Origin: Nostoc sp. JL33
GTDB lineage: Bacteria; Cyanobacteriota; Cyanobacteriia; Cyanobacteriales; Nostocaceae
Length of the DNA stretch: 64,000 nt
Direction: 5' to 3'
Assembly (NCBI RefSeq): GCF_017114985.1
Contig: NZ_JABXKP010000059.1
Coordinates: forward strand, 1-64,000
Position 1 is the first letter of the stretch. Every line of letters starts with the position of its first letter. Position numbers and translations under genes: made by a program. Under the pieces are notes generated by a model. The model was not told the DNA's origin, made no database searches, and was given only the letters and a program-made list of their open reading frames with translations. Shown piece by piece: positions 43,686 through 55,266 of the stretch.

Positions 43686-45101
43686 TTATGCCTCTAGTTT
43701 AGCAATGGTACTCTGTAACTCTTGGGCGATTTGGATGAGTTTTTCGGGAGTGTTGGTTTCTAGGTAAACGCGCACTAGTGGTTCTGTACCGGAAGGACGC
43801 AGTAAAACCCAGCTACCTTCTTCTAAATAGAGCTTAATACCGTCTTTACGCCCCACTTCCTTGACTTTAATTCCTGCTACCTCTGTAGGCGGATTTTTAG
43901 TAAAAGAGTCGATGACGGCGGTTTTGTGCGCTTCTGTGAGGTGTAAGTCTAGGCGGTTATTGTAAAGTGGGCCATCGGCTTCGGCGATCGCTTCTTTGAC
44001 AAGTTGACTCAAAGGTTTGCCTTCATAGGCGATCGCTTCTGCCACGAGCATATCGGCTAATACTCCGTCTTTTTCGGGAATATGCCCAATAATACTCAAA
44101 CCGCCTGATTCTTCTCCACCAATTAATACAGCAGTTTCGCGCATTTTTTCGCCGATGTATTTAAAACCTACTGGTGTTTCATAAATTTGCAGTCCATTTT
44201 TAGCAGCGAAATTATCCAGCAGGTGGGTTGTAGCCACAGTGCGAACTATCGCGCCAGTTTTACCTTTGTTTTTGATTAAATGACCTGCTAGAACTAACAG
44301 TACAGTATTGGGAGTGAGGACGGTTCCTTGTTCATCAACGATACCAAAGCGATCGCCATCTCCATCAGTCGCCAAACCCAAATCAGCGCGATCGCGAACT
44401 ACTGCTTCTACTAACTCAACTAATTGTTCTCCTTTGGGTTCTGGCATTCCACCGCCAAATAAAACATCCCGCCAATCGTGGAAACTTTCTAACTGAACCC
44501 CACTAAGTTGCAAAACTTCATCTAAATAGCCGCGAGAGGTAGAATACAGAGCATCGTACTTTACCTTTAAATTAGCGCTTTTGATCTTTTCTATATCAAG
44601 TAGAGTGTAGATAAATTGCAGATAATCTGGTTTCGGATCGAAAATTGAAATTGAACCTGATGGGCTGTTCCCAGGCAACTCATCCGATGCACTTTCTATA
44701 TTTGCCACAATAGTATCAGTAATCTCTGGAGTGGCAGGCCCAGCATAATCGGGTATATATTTAATTCCACAGTAGGGTGCTGGATTATGGCTAGCAGTAA
44801 ACATCAACGCCCCAGCCGAATTTAGGTGACGGGCGTTGTAGGCAATTACTGGTGTGGGGCAATCTCGATCAGTAATTTTGACAGTCCAACCCAAGTCTGC
44901 CAGTACTTTAGCTGCTGTTTGGGCAAACTCGTCAGCTAAAAAGCGAGTATCGTAGGCAATAAGTACTGGTCTGGCTTTCGTGTAGGCTGTTTCTAGATAA
45001 GTGGCGATCGCCCTTGTTACTTTCCGCACATTAGGGAAAGTAAAGTCATCGGCAATAATCCCTCGCCATCCATCAGTGCCAAATTTTATCTTGCTGGACA
45101 T
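43686..45101 (-). CDS. phosphoglucomutase/phosphomannomutase family protein
   Basis: A 471-residue alpha-D-phosphohexomutase. The phosphoserine is Ser104 in FTASHNPAPY, the metal loop DGDGDRFGIVDE, the sugar loop GGEESGGLS, and the phosphate loop RPSGTEPLVRVY. FGTDGWRGIIADDF starts the protein. The family includes PGM, PMM and GlmM, and the specificity cannot be read from sequence alone. Cytosolic; provides hexose 1-phosphates for glycogen and cell-envelope sugars. Single gene. Confidence 0.92.
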   Translation of the reverse strand: MSSKIKFGTDGWRGIIADDFTFPNVRKVTRAIATYLETAYTKARPVLIAYDTRFLADEFAQTAAKVLADLGWTVKITDRDCPTPVIAYNARHLNSAGALMFTASHNPAPYCGIKYIPDYAGPATPEITDTIVANIESASDELPGNSPSGSISIFDPKPDYLQFIYTLLDIEKIKSANLKVKYDALYSTSRGYLDEVLQLSGVQLESFHDWRDVLFGGGMPEPKGEQLVELVEAVVRDRADLGLATDGDGDRFGIVDEQGTVLTPNTVLLVLAGHLIKNKGKTGAIVRTVATTHLLDNFAAKNGLQIYETPVGFKYIGEKMRETAVLIGGEESGGLSIIGHIPEKDGVLADMLVAEAIAYEGKPLSQLVKEAIAEADGPLYNNRLDLHLTEAHKTAVIDSFTKNPPTEVAGIKVKEVGRKDGIKLYLEEGSWVLLRPSGTEPLVRVYLETNTPEKLIQIAQELQSTIAKLEA

Positions 45102-45259
45102 TTTTGCGACTTGCTCCCGTACATTATCCCGTACATTATTAGTACTATAAAAGCTTGGCGCAAAGCCTGTGTAGCAGCAAGTATCCCCGGAAGTTCTTTT
45201 CTAAGCAAGCCTTAGCTGAAACTTCTTCCCACCATATTTTTTCTCACTGTTTCTGAGCA

Positions 45260-46114
45260 ATGTCAACCCCCGATCGACCTTTTGCCAGTTATCACCTTTG
45301 GTCTCTAGTTGCCCCAGCGATCGGGCAAGAACGCTGGCATTGCCAGATGAGACGGGGGTTTATCAAAGCGCGGCAACACGAACCACAAGTCAAAGCGCTT
45401 TTAGCGCAAGCCACCGCACCCCAGCGAATTGGCATACTTGCCCAAAAAGGCATTTATGAGTTTCATCATCACAGGCATCTGTTAAAGCAATCAGATGGTG
45501 TGGAAAGAGTTGCACAGCTACTTAAATTAGCTAACTCCAGCGAGCAAGTCCAGCAACGCGTGCTGCAAATTTTGAAAAAATATCACGATGCTCCGTTGCT
45601 TTTGGATAAAGATATTATCCAATTAACTCCGGGTGATGAAGGCTTCCCTAAAGCGATTTTAATTGAACAAGAAGATTATTGCTTTCGCTTATATGCGGCT
45701 ATGGATTGCGTTTTCATTGAATCTGATAGCACTTTACATATTTTAGATTTCAAAACTGGTAAATCGGCTTTTGACCGACGACAGGCATTAGTTTATTTGT
45801 TAGCTGCTCGTTATCTTTACCCTGGACGAAAAGCTGTTGCATCATTTTATAATTTGGAAATATCTAAAAAATCTGAGTTAATTAGTATTAATAATAGTGA
45901 GTTAGAATCCTTAAAATTTGAGTTAGCTAATGTTGCTCACAAGCACCAGCACGATTTGCAAAAATATCAGGATGAAACTAGTAATTTCAGTAAAATTTTC
46001 CCTCCCAACCCTGGCTCTCACTGCCGCTTTTGTCCATTTAACTCCATCTGTGAGTTTGCCGATTTTAAGCAGCATCAATCATCTCCACTGCCCAGTTTAA
46101 GAGTTAATAGCTAG
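45260..46114 (+). CDS. PD-(D/E)XK nuclease-family protein with Fe-S type Cys cluster
   Basis: A 284-residue protein. The nuclease core reads FIESDSTLHILDFKTGK, with Asp and the xK pair of the RecB/Cas4 type, followed by RRQALVYLLAARYLYPG (QxxxY motif). The C-terminal GSHCRFCPFNSICEF, with upstream Cys, resembles the Fe-S clusters of Cas4 and AddB. There are no cas genes or helicase genes nearby, so it is a stand-alone family member. It probably acts on DNA; substrate unknown. Confidence 0.85.
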   Translation: MSTPDRPFASYHLWSLVAPAIGQERWHCQMRRGFIKARQHEPQVKALLAQATAPQRIGILAQKGIYEFHHHRHLLKQSDGVERVAQLLKLANSSEQVQQRVLQILKKYHDAPLLLDKDIIQLTPGDEGFPKAILIEQEDYCFRLYAAMDCVFIESDSTLHILDFKTGKSAFDRRQALVYLLAARYLYPGRKAVASFYNLEISKKSELISINNSELESLKFELANVAHKHQHDLQKYQDETSNFSKIFPPNPGSHCRFCPFNSICEFADFKQHQSSPLPSLRVNS

Positions 46115-46140
46115 TGGGGAGTGGGGAGTGGGGAGTGGGG
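46114..46140. repeat. short tandem repeat (GGGGAGT)x4
   Basis: Directly follows the nuclease stop. The frame through it is a repeat artefact. Confidence 0.8.
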
Positions 46141-46167
46141 AAAATAACTAATGCATTTTGCCTCGTG

Positions 46168-46304
46168 CCTCGTTCCCAGTCGGAGACTGGGAATGCATTC
46201 CGAGAGGCTCCGCCTCAAGACTTGCGGCAGAGCCGCAATGAGACGCATTTCCAGCCAGAGGCTGGAAACGAGGTTTTAAAAGGGTTTTGGCTTAAGTTGA
46301 CACC
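46168..46304. repeat. element C3, one-ended C-family copy with hairpins
   Basis: The right end TTAAGTTGACACCAATG is present but no left CATTGGTGTCAACTTAA is seen. The interior matches C1: CAGTCGGAGACTG, GAGGCTCCGCCTC and CCAGCCAGAGGCTGG hairpins. Positions 46305-46595 hold a D fragment (TTTCTTGGAAGTCCC) and a short duplicated CTTAGAGCTTTGTGAAT. Confidence 0.6.
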
Positions 46305-46601
46305 AATGGCTTTTCGTCCCACCCCACAAGATGGATAATTTATTTCTTGGAAGTCCCCGAGTCTTTTAGCTTCGTCGATGAACCTTAGAGCTTTGTGAAT
46401 GCACCTTAGAGCTTTGTGAATCAGTGAATATTATTGCAAGGTTAGGGATGCCTACGTCAAGTACTGCGTCCTACGCACCCAGCTAATTTAAACATTACAG
46501 CCCTTTCTACGCAGATAGAACACATTAATCTAGCCCCATTCCCCATAACCTGCGATACACTAATCTGGTAAATATTGCTACAGAGTTGGTGAGGTTTGCT
46601 G

Positions 46602-47738
46602 ATGACAAACGAAGAACTGTTGCAAATTATTGAAAAAGCTGCCAGGGAAAAGGCAACGCATCTATCCCTCAATAACAATCAACTAAGCAGCCTGCCGCCA
46701 GAAATCAGCCAACTCTCAAACTTGACATGGTTATCCCTCTATAACAATCAACTCAGCAGCCTGCCACCAGAAATCAGCCAACTCTCAAACTTGATATCGC
46801 TACGCCTCGATCACAACCGACTTAGCAGCCTGCCGCCAGAAATCAGCCAACTCTCCAACTTGATATCGCTAGACCTCAATAACAATCGACTCAGCAACCT
46901 GCCGCCAGAAATCAGCCAACTCTCTAACTTGAAATGGCTATCCCTCTTTAACAATCAACTCAGCAGCCTGCCGTCAGAATTCAGCCAACTCTCCAAATTG
47001 ACTGAGCTATACCTGAATCACAACCGACTTAGCAGCCTGCCGCCAGAATTCAGCCAACTCTCAAACTTGACAACGCTAGCCCTGAATCACAATCAACTCA
47101 GCAGCCTGCCGCCAGAATTCAGCCAATTTTCCAACTTGACATGGCTATCCCTGAATCACAATCAACTCAGTAGCTTACCACCAGAATTCAGCCAATTCTC
47201 CAACTTGATAACGCTACACCTCTCTGATAATCAACTCAGCAGTCTGCCACCAGAATTCAGCCAATTCTCCACCTTGACATGGCTATCCTTGAATCACAAT
47301 CAATTCATTAGCCTGCCGCCAGAAATCTGCCAACTCTCAAACTTGACTGAGCTATCCCTGAATCACAATCAACTTAGCAGCCTGCCGCCAGAAATCAGCC
47401 AACTCTCCAACTTGGTTGAGCTAGACCTCTCTAACAATCAACTCAGTAGCTTGCCCCCAGAAATTAGCCAACTCTCAAACTTGACTGAGCTATACCTCGA
47501 TAACAATCAACTTAGCAGCCTACCGCCAGAAATCAGCCAACTCTCCAACTTGACAACACTATCTCTCTCTGACAATCCACAATTAAGTTCGCCACCGCCT
47601 GAAATTGTCAAGCAGGGAACGGAGGCAATTTTGACCTATCTTCGAGCCAGGTTAGAAGCTAAAGGATAATATCTTTCTAAGCTGCTAGTAGTTGGTGAAG
47701 GAGGTGTAGGTAAAACATCCTTATTAAATGGCTCGTAA
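46602..47738 (+). pseudogene. leucine-rich-repeat part of a decayed LRR-Roc (ROCO) gene
   Basis: The frame from ATG 46602 (GAGG upstream) encodes 355 residues: an N-terminal EELLQIIEKAAREKATHLSL, then 13 nearly identical 23-residue leucine-rich repeats (LSSLPPEISQLSNL) and a cap ending LTYLRARLEAKG at TAA 47667-47669. In the same frame past this stop one reads KLLVVGEGGVGKTSLLNGS and then another stop (47736-47738). GEGGVGKTSLL is the Walker A of the Roc GTPase that normally follows LRRs in ROCO proteins. So the GTPase has been lost after its P-loop and a stop separates the remnant. The LRR part may still be expressed. Confidence 0.8.
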
Positions 47739-47876
47739 CAGCACTATTGCAGAGATTATAAAGGTATATTTGACTAGAATTAAGGTATTATAGCGATTAT
47801 TGTTTGAATACCATCTACGGTAGGGGTTTACAAAAGTGCGCCTCTACCAGGGACACGCCAGTTTAGCTATAAGTTA

Positions 47877-48189
47877 ACGCCGTGTGCAACTTTCTTTCAA
47901 ACCTAACCTCGAACCCCTTCTCTACCAGCGTTGGGGAGGAAGAATCAAAGCCTCTCGGACTGTGGGCTACGGTGTACACACAAGTCTATTGAGACGCAAT
48001 TGACGCTTTCTCGAATAGCCCAAAGAAACCTCACCCTGGTTCTGCTACGCAAAACCTGTCCCTCTCTTTAGTAAGGAGAGGGATGTCTGATAGGACTCTT
48101 TGAGGTTTTGGAGGACTTTTGGGTAATCGGATAACTTGTGTGTACACCGTAGCTTCCTGTGGGGAAGAGGAATAAGTTGCACATCGCGT
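47877..48189. mobile_element. element G2, MITE carrying a nested element F
   Basis: ACGCCGTGTGCAACTT at 47877 and AAGTTGCACATCGCGT ending at 48189, flanked by AAGTTA on both sides (47871-47876 and 48190-48195). Without the nested element F it would be about 125 bp like G1. It directly precedes the amidase gene. The gap 47739-47876 is otherwise featureless. Confidence 0.7.
47966..48153. mobile_element. element F, 188-bp MITE nested in G2
   Basis: GCTACGGTGTACACACAAG at 47966 is exactly inverted as CTTGTGTGTACACCGTAGC ending at 48153 (20-bp ends in all). No coding capacity. Target duplication not obvious. It separates the two halves of G2. Confidence 0.75.
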
Positions 48190-48224
48190 AAGTTAATATC
48201 TACCGTTTTACTGGTATTAGAAAA

Positions 48225-49103
48225 ATGAGGTTTACAGACTGGGCGACTAGGGTGCTACTAATCTCGCTGATGTTCATGGCTTTAATTGTAGTGCTGCTAA
48301 TTGGACGAGCAACAAAATTACAACATAATCCGACAATATCCCATACATCATATCCACAGGTTACAGCCTGGAGTCAATATCCACAGGCGCAATTCCAATC
48401 AGCGAAATACCCAGAAAAGAAATCTCAAGTTGTTATCAAGTCCCCAGTTAAGACTAACAAGGCTGTAGCAAGATACGTAACTACTCAAGCTTTTGCACGT
48501 TACAGACCTAATTATCAAGTTGCTTCGGTTGATGCAAGTAACTATGGAGAACGGTACGCCCAAGATGTTAACGGCGTTCCTGTCAACAATCAACCAATTA
48601 TCGTCCTCCATGAAACTGGTTATTCTGCTTCCAGTGCCGTTAATTTCTTTCAAGTAGCCCATAATGATGAAAATGTGCAAGCAAGTTACCACGCTTTAAT
48701 CAAGTTAGACGGAACGGTGGTTTATCTAGTACCGCCAGAGAAGCGGGCTTTTGGTGCAGCTAACTCAGTATTTGAGAGTTCAGAGGGAGTGGAAACTGTG
48801 CAGACTAATCCACATTTGCCTCCGTCTGTGAATAATTTTGCTTATCACGTTTCTTTGGAGACACCGCCAGATAGTTATGACAGTAGCAGCCAACAAACTC
48901 ATAGCGGTTACACGGAGGCTCAATATCATTCTCTTGCTTGGTTAATTGCTCAAAGTCAAGTCAGAGACGATCGCATCACTACCCACCATCTCGTAGACCG
49001 TTCTGGTAAAAAAGTTGACCCGATTAATTTTGATGGTAATAAATTTCTGAACTTACTTAATACTTATCGTCAGGTCAGACCAATCTATAGGGTGAGTAAT
49101 TAA
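48225..49103 (+). CDS. peptidoglycan-recognition/N-acetylmuramoyl-L-alanine amidase family protein
   Basis: A 292-residue protein with an N-terminal membrane anchor (VLLISLMFMALIVVLLIG, about residues 10-27) and a linker rich in Gln, Tyr and Lys. The amidase_2 domain begins at about 115: PIIVLHETGYSAS holds the first zinc His, ITTHHLVD the second, and KVDPINFD the Asp. YHALIKLDGTVVYLVPPEKR is a family block. It probably cleaves the amide bond between muramic acid and the peptide stem, in the periplasm. Monocistronic. Confidence 0.88.
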   Translation: MRFTDWATRVLLISLMFMALIVVLLIGRATKLQHNPTISHTSYPQVTAWSQYPQAQFQSAKYPEKKSQVVIKSPVKTNKAVARYVTTQAFARYRPNYQVASVDASNYGERYAQDVNGVPVNNQPIIVLHETGYSASSAVNFFQVAHNDENVQASYHALIKLDGTVVYLVPPEKRAFGAANSVFESSEGVETVQTNPHLPPSVNNFAYHVSLETPPDSYDSSSQQTHSGYTEAQYHSLAWLIAQSQVRDDRITTHHLVDRSGKKVDPINFDGNKFLNLLNTYRQVRPIYRVSN

Positions 49104-49117
49104 CAACCCCCTTCGGG

Positions 49118-49159
<42 letters not shown>

Positions 49160-49314
49160 CAAAAGAGAAAACTAGAGATAGAAAACTTGGTTTTAAGCCT
49201 CGCCGGATGTGAAGCGAAAAAATCCCTATTTTCCAAGGTAGGTTGAAACCCCGCCCGATGTTAAGCGGCTTAGTTTCCCCACTCCCCACTCAAAATTCAA
49301 GGGAGTTAACGAAG

Positions 49315-51009
49315 CTATTTGGTAAAGCTATAAATTTGCTGCTTTTCCAGGCGATCGCTAATCGATGAAGGCAGTGTACCATCCGGGAATGTCTGTCGAT
49401 CTAGTTGGACTTGTAAATTACTCAAAGGATCGCAACCAGAAGAAATCAGAAATTCTAGTTTCTGGATGTAAGGCAAAGTTGCGAGGTTGTCTAGAATTTG
49501 GAAGATAGCCTGTATATAAGGATGACCACTTTGGCTATACCAATCACAGCTAGCAACTTTTGGCTGATCAAAACCCAAGTGTACTGTCAAAGATGGCTCG
49601 TCAAATATAGCGATCGCTAAGGGACGCGCTTCTTCCTGCAATAATAAATCATTAGTTCTCGCTAAATGCCGCAGTTTCTCTAACCGTTCATAACGTTCTG
49701 TCACAGCTTCCGGGTCATCTTGCCAGTGGATTGCTACTGTCACCAGATAAGTCTGTAACAGCATATGACCGAGCTTTTTCGCCTTTGTCGCCAGGTAATA
49801 GGAATTGTAGTCGGTTGCCTCAATCAATAACGGTAAGCGATCGACTACTTCCAACCCATAGCCCTTGACTCCAGCAATTTTACGGGGATTATTCGTAATC
49901 AGGCGAATCTTTTTGATGCCCAAGTCCATGAGCATTTGTGCCCCCATGCCGTAGTCTCGCAAGTCGGCGGGAAATCCCAAGCGCTCATTTGCCTCGACTG
50001 TATCCAGTCCCATATCCTGCAATGAGTAGGCTTTCAGCTTGTTAATTAAGCCGATTCCCCGCCCTTCTTGGCGCAGGTATACAACTACACCTTGACCAGC
50101 AGCCTCAATCATTTTCAGTGCGGCTTCTAACTGCATCCGACAGTCGCAACGCAAAGAACCCAAAGCATCACCAGTTAAGCATTCTGAGTGCATCCGCACC
50201 ATCACAGGCTCATCTTTGAAGTTAGCTGGATCGCCCTTGACAATTGCAACGTGTTCTGTATTATCCAGAGTATGGCGGTAGGCGTAAATTTCAAACTGAC
50301 CGAATTGACTAGGCAGCTTGGTAATCACCTCACGATACACTAGGCGATCGTGCTGTAGGCGATAACTGATTAAATCCGCAATACTAATAATTTTTAAATT
50401 GTGACGTTTAGCATATTCAAATAACTGCTGCAACCGCGCCATTGAACCATCAGAGTTTTGAATTTCACAAATTACCCCGGCTGGGTATAGCCCTGCGAGT
50501 CGAGATAAGTCCACAGCCGCTTCTGTATGTCCGGCGCGTTTGAGTACGCCTCCTTCCTTAGCCCGAATCGGGAAAATGTGACCAGGACGACGTAAATCAG
50601 TAGGTTTTGTGGCTGGGTTGAGAGTAACCTGGATAGTGCGGGCGCGGTCTTCTGCTGAGATGCCTGTGCTAACGCCCAATTCTGGCCCGGCATCAATACT
50701 AACAGTGAAGGCAGTTTGGTTAGTATCTGTAATGTTGCTGACCATCAAGGGTAAGTCTAGCTCGTCTAGGCGATCGCCTGTCATTGCCAAACAAATTAGC
50801 CCTCTAGCTTCCACCGCCATAAAATTAATCATGTCGGGTGTGGCAAATTGGGCGGCACAGATTAAGTCGCCTTCATTTTCCCTATTTTCATCATCTACCA
50901 CTACAATGACACGACCAGATTTTAGGTCTGCTAAAGCGGCATCAATCGAATCAAATTTAAAAGCTTGGGTAGTATTAGGCTGTGACACAGAAAGATTTCC
51001 AGCTACCAA
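49315..51009 (-). CDS. ribBA: bifunctional 3,4-dihydroxy-2-butanone-4-phosphate synthase / GTP cyclohydrolase II
   Basis: A 564-residue enzyme for both entry steps of riboflavin synthesis. The N-terminal half has [20 protein letters not shown] and [15 protein letters not shown] of RibB. The second domain has [18 protein letters not shown] (zinc-binding Cys of RibA), [11 protein letters not shown] and the [11 protein letters not shown] segment. A 150-residue C-terminal extension (from about residue 415, [17 protein letters not shown]) goes beyond the standard length, as in other cyanobacteria. No FMN riboswitch was recognised upstream. Confidence 0.95.
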   Translation of the reverse strand: MVAGNLSVSQPNTTQAFKFDSIDAALADLKSGRVIVVVDDENRENEGDLICAAQFATPDMINFMAVEARGLICLAMTGDRLDELDLPLMVSNITDTNQTAFTVSIDAGPELGVSTGISAEDRARTIQVTLNPATKPTDLRRPGHIFPIRAKEGGVLKRAGHTEAAVDLSRLAGLYPAGVICEIQNSDGSMARLQQLFEYAKRHNLKIISIADLISYRLQHDRLVYREVITKLPSQFGQFEIYAYRHTLDNTEHVAIVKGDPANFKDEPVMVRMHSECLTGDALGSLRCDCRMQLEAALKMIEAAGQGVVVYLRQEGRGIGLINKLKAYSLQDMGLDTVEANERLGFPADLRDYGMGAQMLMDLGIKKIRLITNNPRKIAGVKGYGLEVVDRLPLLIEATDYNSYYLATKAKKLGHMLLQTYLVTVAIHWQDDPEAVTERYERLEKLRHLARTNDLLLQEEARPLAIAIFDEPSLTVHLGFDQPKVASCDWYSQSGHPYIQAIFQILDNLATLPYIQKLEFLISSGCDPLSNLQVQLDRQTFPDGTLPSSISDRLEKQQIYSFTK

Positions 51010-51342
51010 CGTAAATTTTTTTTACAATTTCTTCTTTTAGATTGTAGCTCCTTTATAAGGCAGAGAAGTAGACTAGCAATGATTTGATAAGTGGCAAAAA
51101 TTTTTGCGATTAAAATTGGGTTTAGTAAAAGAGTGCAACGACAATCAAGGATGAACACGACAAGGGAGACAACAAAGACAAGGGAGGCAAATAAAATATT
51201 TGATAATTTCGCTGCGTCACTCCTTCCTGGCGTTTGAAAAAAGTAGAGGGGTTTGAGCTGTTTTGTACGCTGCGCGTCTGGTCGCTGATATTGTTGATAG
51301 CTGAGAACGAATTCACCATTCATGGGATAAGGATTTCAGATC
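51010..51342. other. 333-bp divergent spacer between ribBA and argC
   Basis: Contains the promoters of both genes. Minus-strand frames across it have hydrophobic but family-less translations and I leave them out. A short repeat ACAAGGGAG(A/G)C(A/G)A(C/A) occurs twice. Confidence 0.4.
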
Positions 51343-52401
51343 ATGGGCAAATTTAGACGCGTACCCGTTGGGATTGTTGGCGCGTCGGGCTATGGCGGAG
51401 TACAGTTAGTACGGCTACTGATGGATCATCCAGAAGTCGAACTGGTTTATTTAGGCGGTGAGAGCAGTATCGGAAAATCCTTTGGGGATCTGTACCCGCA
51501 TCTGGCTCATGCAACTAACCTGCTAATAGAGGCGGTAGAACCAGAAATAATTGCTCATCGCTGTGAAGTAGTTTTCCTGTCTTTACCAAATGGTCTGGCT
51601 TGCCAAATCGTGCCCAAACTATTAGAAAAAGGATGTAAAGTACTAGATTTGAGTGCAGATTATCGGTTCAGTAATTTGACAACTTATACAAATTGGTATG
51701 GTACACAGAGAAGCGATCGCACTATTGCAGCTACAGCAGTTTATGGATTACCAGAACTTTATCGCGATCGCATTGCCGAAGCTCAACTCATTGGCTGTCC
51801 TGGTTCCTATCCCACTGCTAGTCTCCTTGCACTTTCGCCACTCTTAAAGCAAGGTTTAATCGTACCAGAAACAGCTATTATTGATGCCAAGTCTGGTACA
51901 TCTAGCAGTGGACGCCAACCTCAAACTAACTTATTACTAGCTGAAGCAGACAACTCCATAGCAGCTTACAATGTCGGCCGTCACCGTCATACCCCAGAAA
52001 TTGAGCAAATTTGCAGTGACCTAGCTGGCCACGAACTCATGATCCAATTTACACCCCACCTTATCCCAATGGTGCGCGGTATTTTGGCAACGGTATATGC
52101 CAAAATGAGCGATCCTGGTCTAGTGCGAGATGACTTAATCACAATTTTCTCAGCCTTCTACCGCAACTCTCCTTGGGTGAGAGTCTGCGGTAGCGGCATT
52201 TACCCCCAAACCAAGTGGGCAAGCGGCAGCAATCTTTGTTACATCGGTGTAGAAGTTGACCCGCGCACAGGTCGCGTGATTGTCATGTCAGCAATTGACA
52301 ATCTAATTAAAGGACAGGCGGGACAAGCTATTCAGTGCCTAAACCTGATGATGGGCTGGGATGAAACCTTGGGGTTGCCCAAGTTGGGGTTTTATCCCTA
52401 A
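51343..52401 (+). CDS. argC: N-acetyl-gamma-glutamyl-phosphate reductase
   Basis: A 352-residue NADPH-dependent enzyme of arginine synthesis. The nucleotide loop is [13 protein letters not shown], catalytic Cys152 is in [13 protein letters not shown], and [16 protein letters not shown] and [17 protein letters not shown] are family blocks. Complete length. Not in an arginine cluster, as is common in cyanobacteria. Convergent with eno. Confidence 0.96.
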   Translation: MGKFRRVPVGIVGASGYGGVQLVRLLMDHPEVELVYLGGESSIGKSFGDLYPHLAHATNLLIEAVEPEIIAHRCEVVFLSLPNGLACQIVPKLLEKGCKVLDLSADYRFSNLTTYTNWYGTQRSDRTIAATAVYGLPELYRDRIAEAQLIGCPGSYPTASLLALSPLLKQGLIVPETAIIDAKSGTSSSGRQPQTNLLLAEADNSIAAYNVGRHRHTPEIEQICSDLAGHELMIQFTPHLIPMVRGILATVYAKMSDPGLVRDDLITIFSAFYRNSPWVRVCGSGIYPQTKWASGSNLCYIGVEVDPRTGRVIVMSAIDNLIKGQAGQAIQCLNLMMGWDETLGLPKLGFYP

Positions 52402-52409
52402 ATCAGTTA

Positions 52410-52495
52410 GGAGTGAAAATCAGTTAGGAGTTAGGAGTGATGAGTGATTAGTTATGAATTAAAAACTCCTAACTCCTAACTCTCAACTCCTAACT

Positions 52496-52496
<1 letters not shown>
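52410..52496. repeat. short tandem repeats TAGGAGT / TAACTCC
   Basis: GTTAGGAGTGA-type units then inverse CTAACTCCTAACTC units lie between convergent argC and eno stops. The two arms can pair, so the array may serve as a bidirectional terminator. Confidence 0.65.
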
Positions 52497-53812
<1,316 letters not shown>

Positions 53813-54041
53813 TTACGCATAAGTCCAGTTGCCTAACCCAATCGTTAGCATAGGTGGTTAAGAGGCTTTCTCGGCTGAGATTAAAGAAGATTTTCATTAT
53901 ATCGATGGGGATCAATGCCAAGAATGGGTAATTGTTTATCCTCTCCTTTACCTTGATCGCATTTTTACCTTCAGACTTTGAGCTAGGTAAAATAATATTT
54001 GCAGAGAATAACACTAAATCAATTACAGAGAAAAGGTCAAT

Positions 54042-54476
54042 ATGCGATTACTACACACAATGCTGCGGGTGGGCAACCTTGAAGAGTCCTTAAAGTTCTA
54101 CTGTCAAGTTCTGGGAATGAAATTACTGCGCCGAAAAGATTTTCCATCGGGAGAATTTACCCTGGCTTTTGTCGGCTATGGTGACGAAAGCGACAACTCG
54201 GTGATCGAACTAACTTACAATTGGGGTGTGGAAAAATACGAATTGGGTAATGCTTATGGTCACATTGCCCTTGGCGTTGATGATATTTACGCTACGTGTG
54301 AAGAAATCCGCAATCAGGGCGGCAAAGTTGTGCGCGAACCAGGCCCGATGAAACATGGTTCGACAGTAATTGCTTTTGTAGAAGATCCAGATGGGTATAA
54401 AATTGAACTGATTCAACTGGGAACTCAAGGGTCAGCAGTCAAACAGGAATCACAAGAGCAACTTGTAAGTCAGTAA
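54042..54476 (+). CDS. gloA: lactoylglutathione lyase (glyoxalase I)
   Basis: A 144-residue vicinal-oxygen-chelate enzyme that converts the methylglyoxal-glutathione hemithioacetal. Metal ligands are His5 (LLHTMLRV), Glu57 (VIELTYN), His74 (YGHIALGV) and Glu122 (YKIELIQ). [18 protein letters not shown] is the family's first block. Length matches bacterial nickel-type enzymes. It is divergent from eno across about 250 bp. Confidence 0.95.
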   Translation: MRLLHTMLRVGNLEESLKFYCQVLGMKLLRRKDFPSGEFTLAFVGYGDESDNSVIELTYNWGVEKYELGNAYGHIALGVDDIYATCEEIRNQGGKVVREPGPMKHGSTVIAFVEDPDGYKIELIQLGTQGSAVKQESQEQLVSQ

Positions 54477-55266
54477 TTGTTATAAGGGATTTCCAAAAAA
54501 ATTATCCGTTAGGGTGAAATGTCACTTCCTAAATCGCTGGATTTAGATCCCCGACTTCTTGAAGAAGGCGGGGATATGGGCAGCAAGGTTTGCTTAGGGA
54601 CTTCCAAATAAAAAAATATTCAATTATTTCTTGGAGTTCCCTTAAGAGCGATCGCAAAATTCCCACTGATGTCTTGAAAAGTTCAGCTAGATACGGGGAG
54701 ATTGATTATTCCGGCATACTGGCATCTCATGCAGGTAAACCCAGATGTGTGAGACTTTTCGCTTTTTGCCTCCCCTTTTTAGGCTGTTTTGGGGATCTCC
54801 TCTGCGTAAATTTTATTAGTATTATCCTGATACTGTCGTTGATGAACAACACTCAATATGGTTCGGTTAAGAAGATGCACAGTCTAAACCCCCTTAGTTC
54901 CCCGATAAATTGGGGGAAATAGAGCGATTGTGAGCAAGCCTTATGAAGGGGGGTTGGAGGGATCGAGTCTTATGCGAACCGTATTGGAACAACACTAATA
55001 GCGTCACCTAACAGCCCGCGAACGTCAACGCTCCAATAGCACCATTTGGCAAAGTCCGCTCAGAACAGTATTTTCGTTTTAAATTAGAAAATAGCTAGTC
55101 GATTAAACTATCACCAATTACCAATCCCAAATTGCCACCGGAGATACACGCGGATATACGCCCAGAATGTTTGGATAATTGGAGATTAGGGAGTAGGGAC
55201 TAATTCTGTTCCTAATCCCCAATACCCAATCCCTAAACTAAAAATCCAAATTCCAAAATTTTAAAC
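54477..55266. repeat. 790-bp repeat-rich spacer before clpB
   Basis: No gene. It holds a D fragment at about 54486 (AAGGGATTTCCAAA), a hairpin 54550-54577 (TCCCCGACTTCTTGAAGAAG with GCGGGGA), the fuller element D2, then a C-run/G-run inverted segment at about 54890-54970 (CCCCCTTAG and AAGGGGGG). The clpB promoter should be in the last 200 bp; I saw no CIRCE-type inverted repeat. Confidence 0.6.
54593..54646. repeat. element D2, palindromic 54-bp repeat
   Basis: CTTAGGGACTTCCAA is inverted at the other end as TTGGAGTTCCCTTAAG. It is the most complete D copy in the window, with an A-rich/T-rich centre. Confidence 0.6.

Noticed and set aside
45260..46114. Calling the PD-(D/E)XK protein Cas4
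   Set aside because: No CRISPR array or cas genes in the window, and stand-alone homologues are common in cyanobacteria.
46114..46338. 74-codon plus-strand frame
   Set aside because: Starts in GGGGAGT repeats and runs through the C3 repeat; not a gene.
51003..51323. 106-codon minus-strand frame with hydrophobic stretches between ribBA and argC
   Set aside because: Extends into the ribBA start region with A/T-run derived ends; no ribosome-binding site; the spacer is better explained as divergent promoters.
54590..54922. 110-codon plus-strand frame
   Set aside because: Begins in element D2 and ends in a C-run repeat; no family features.
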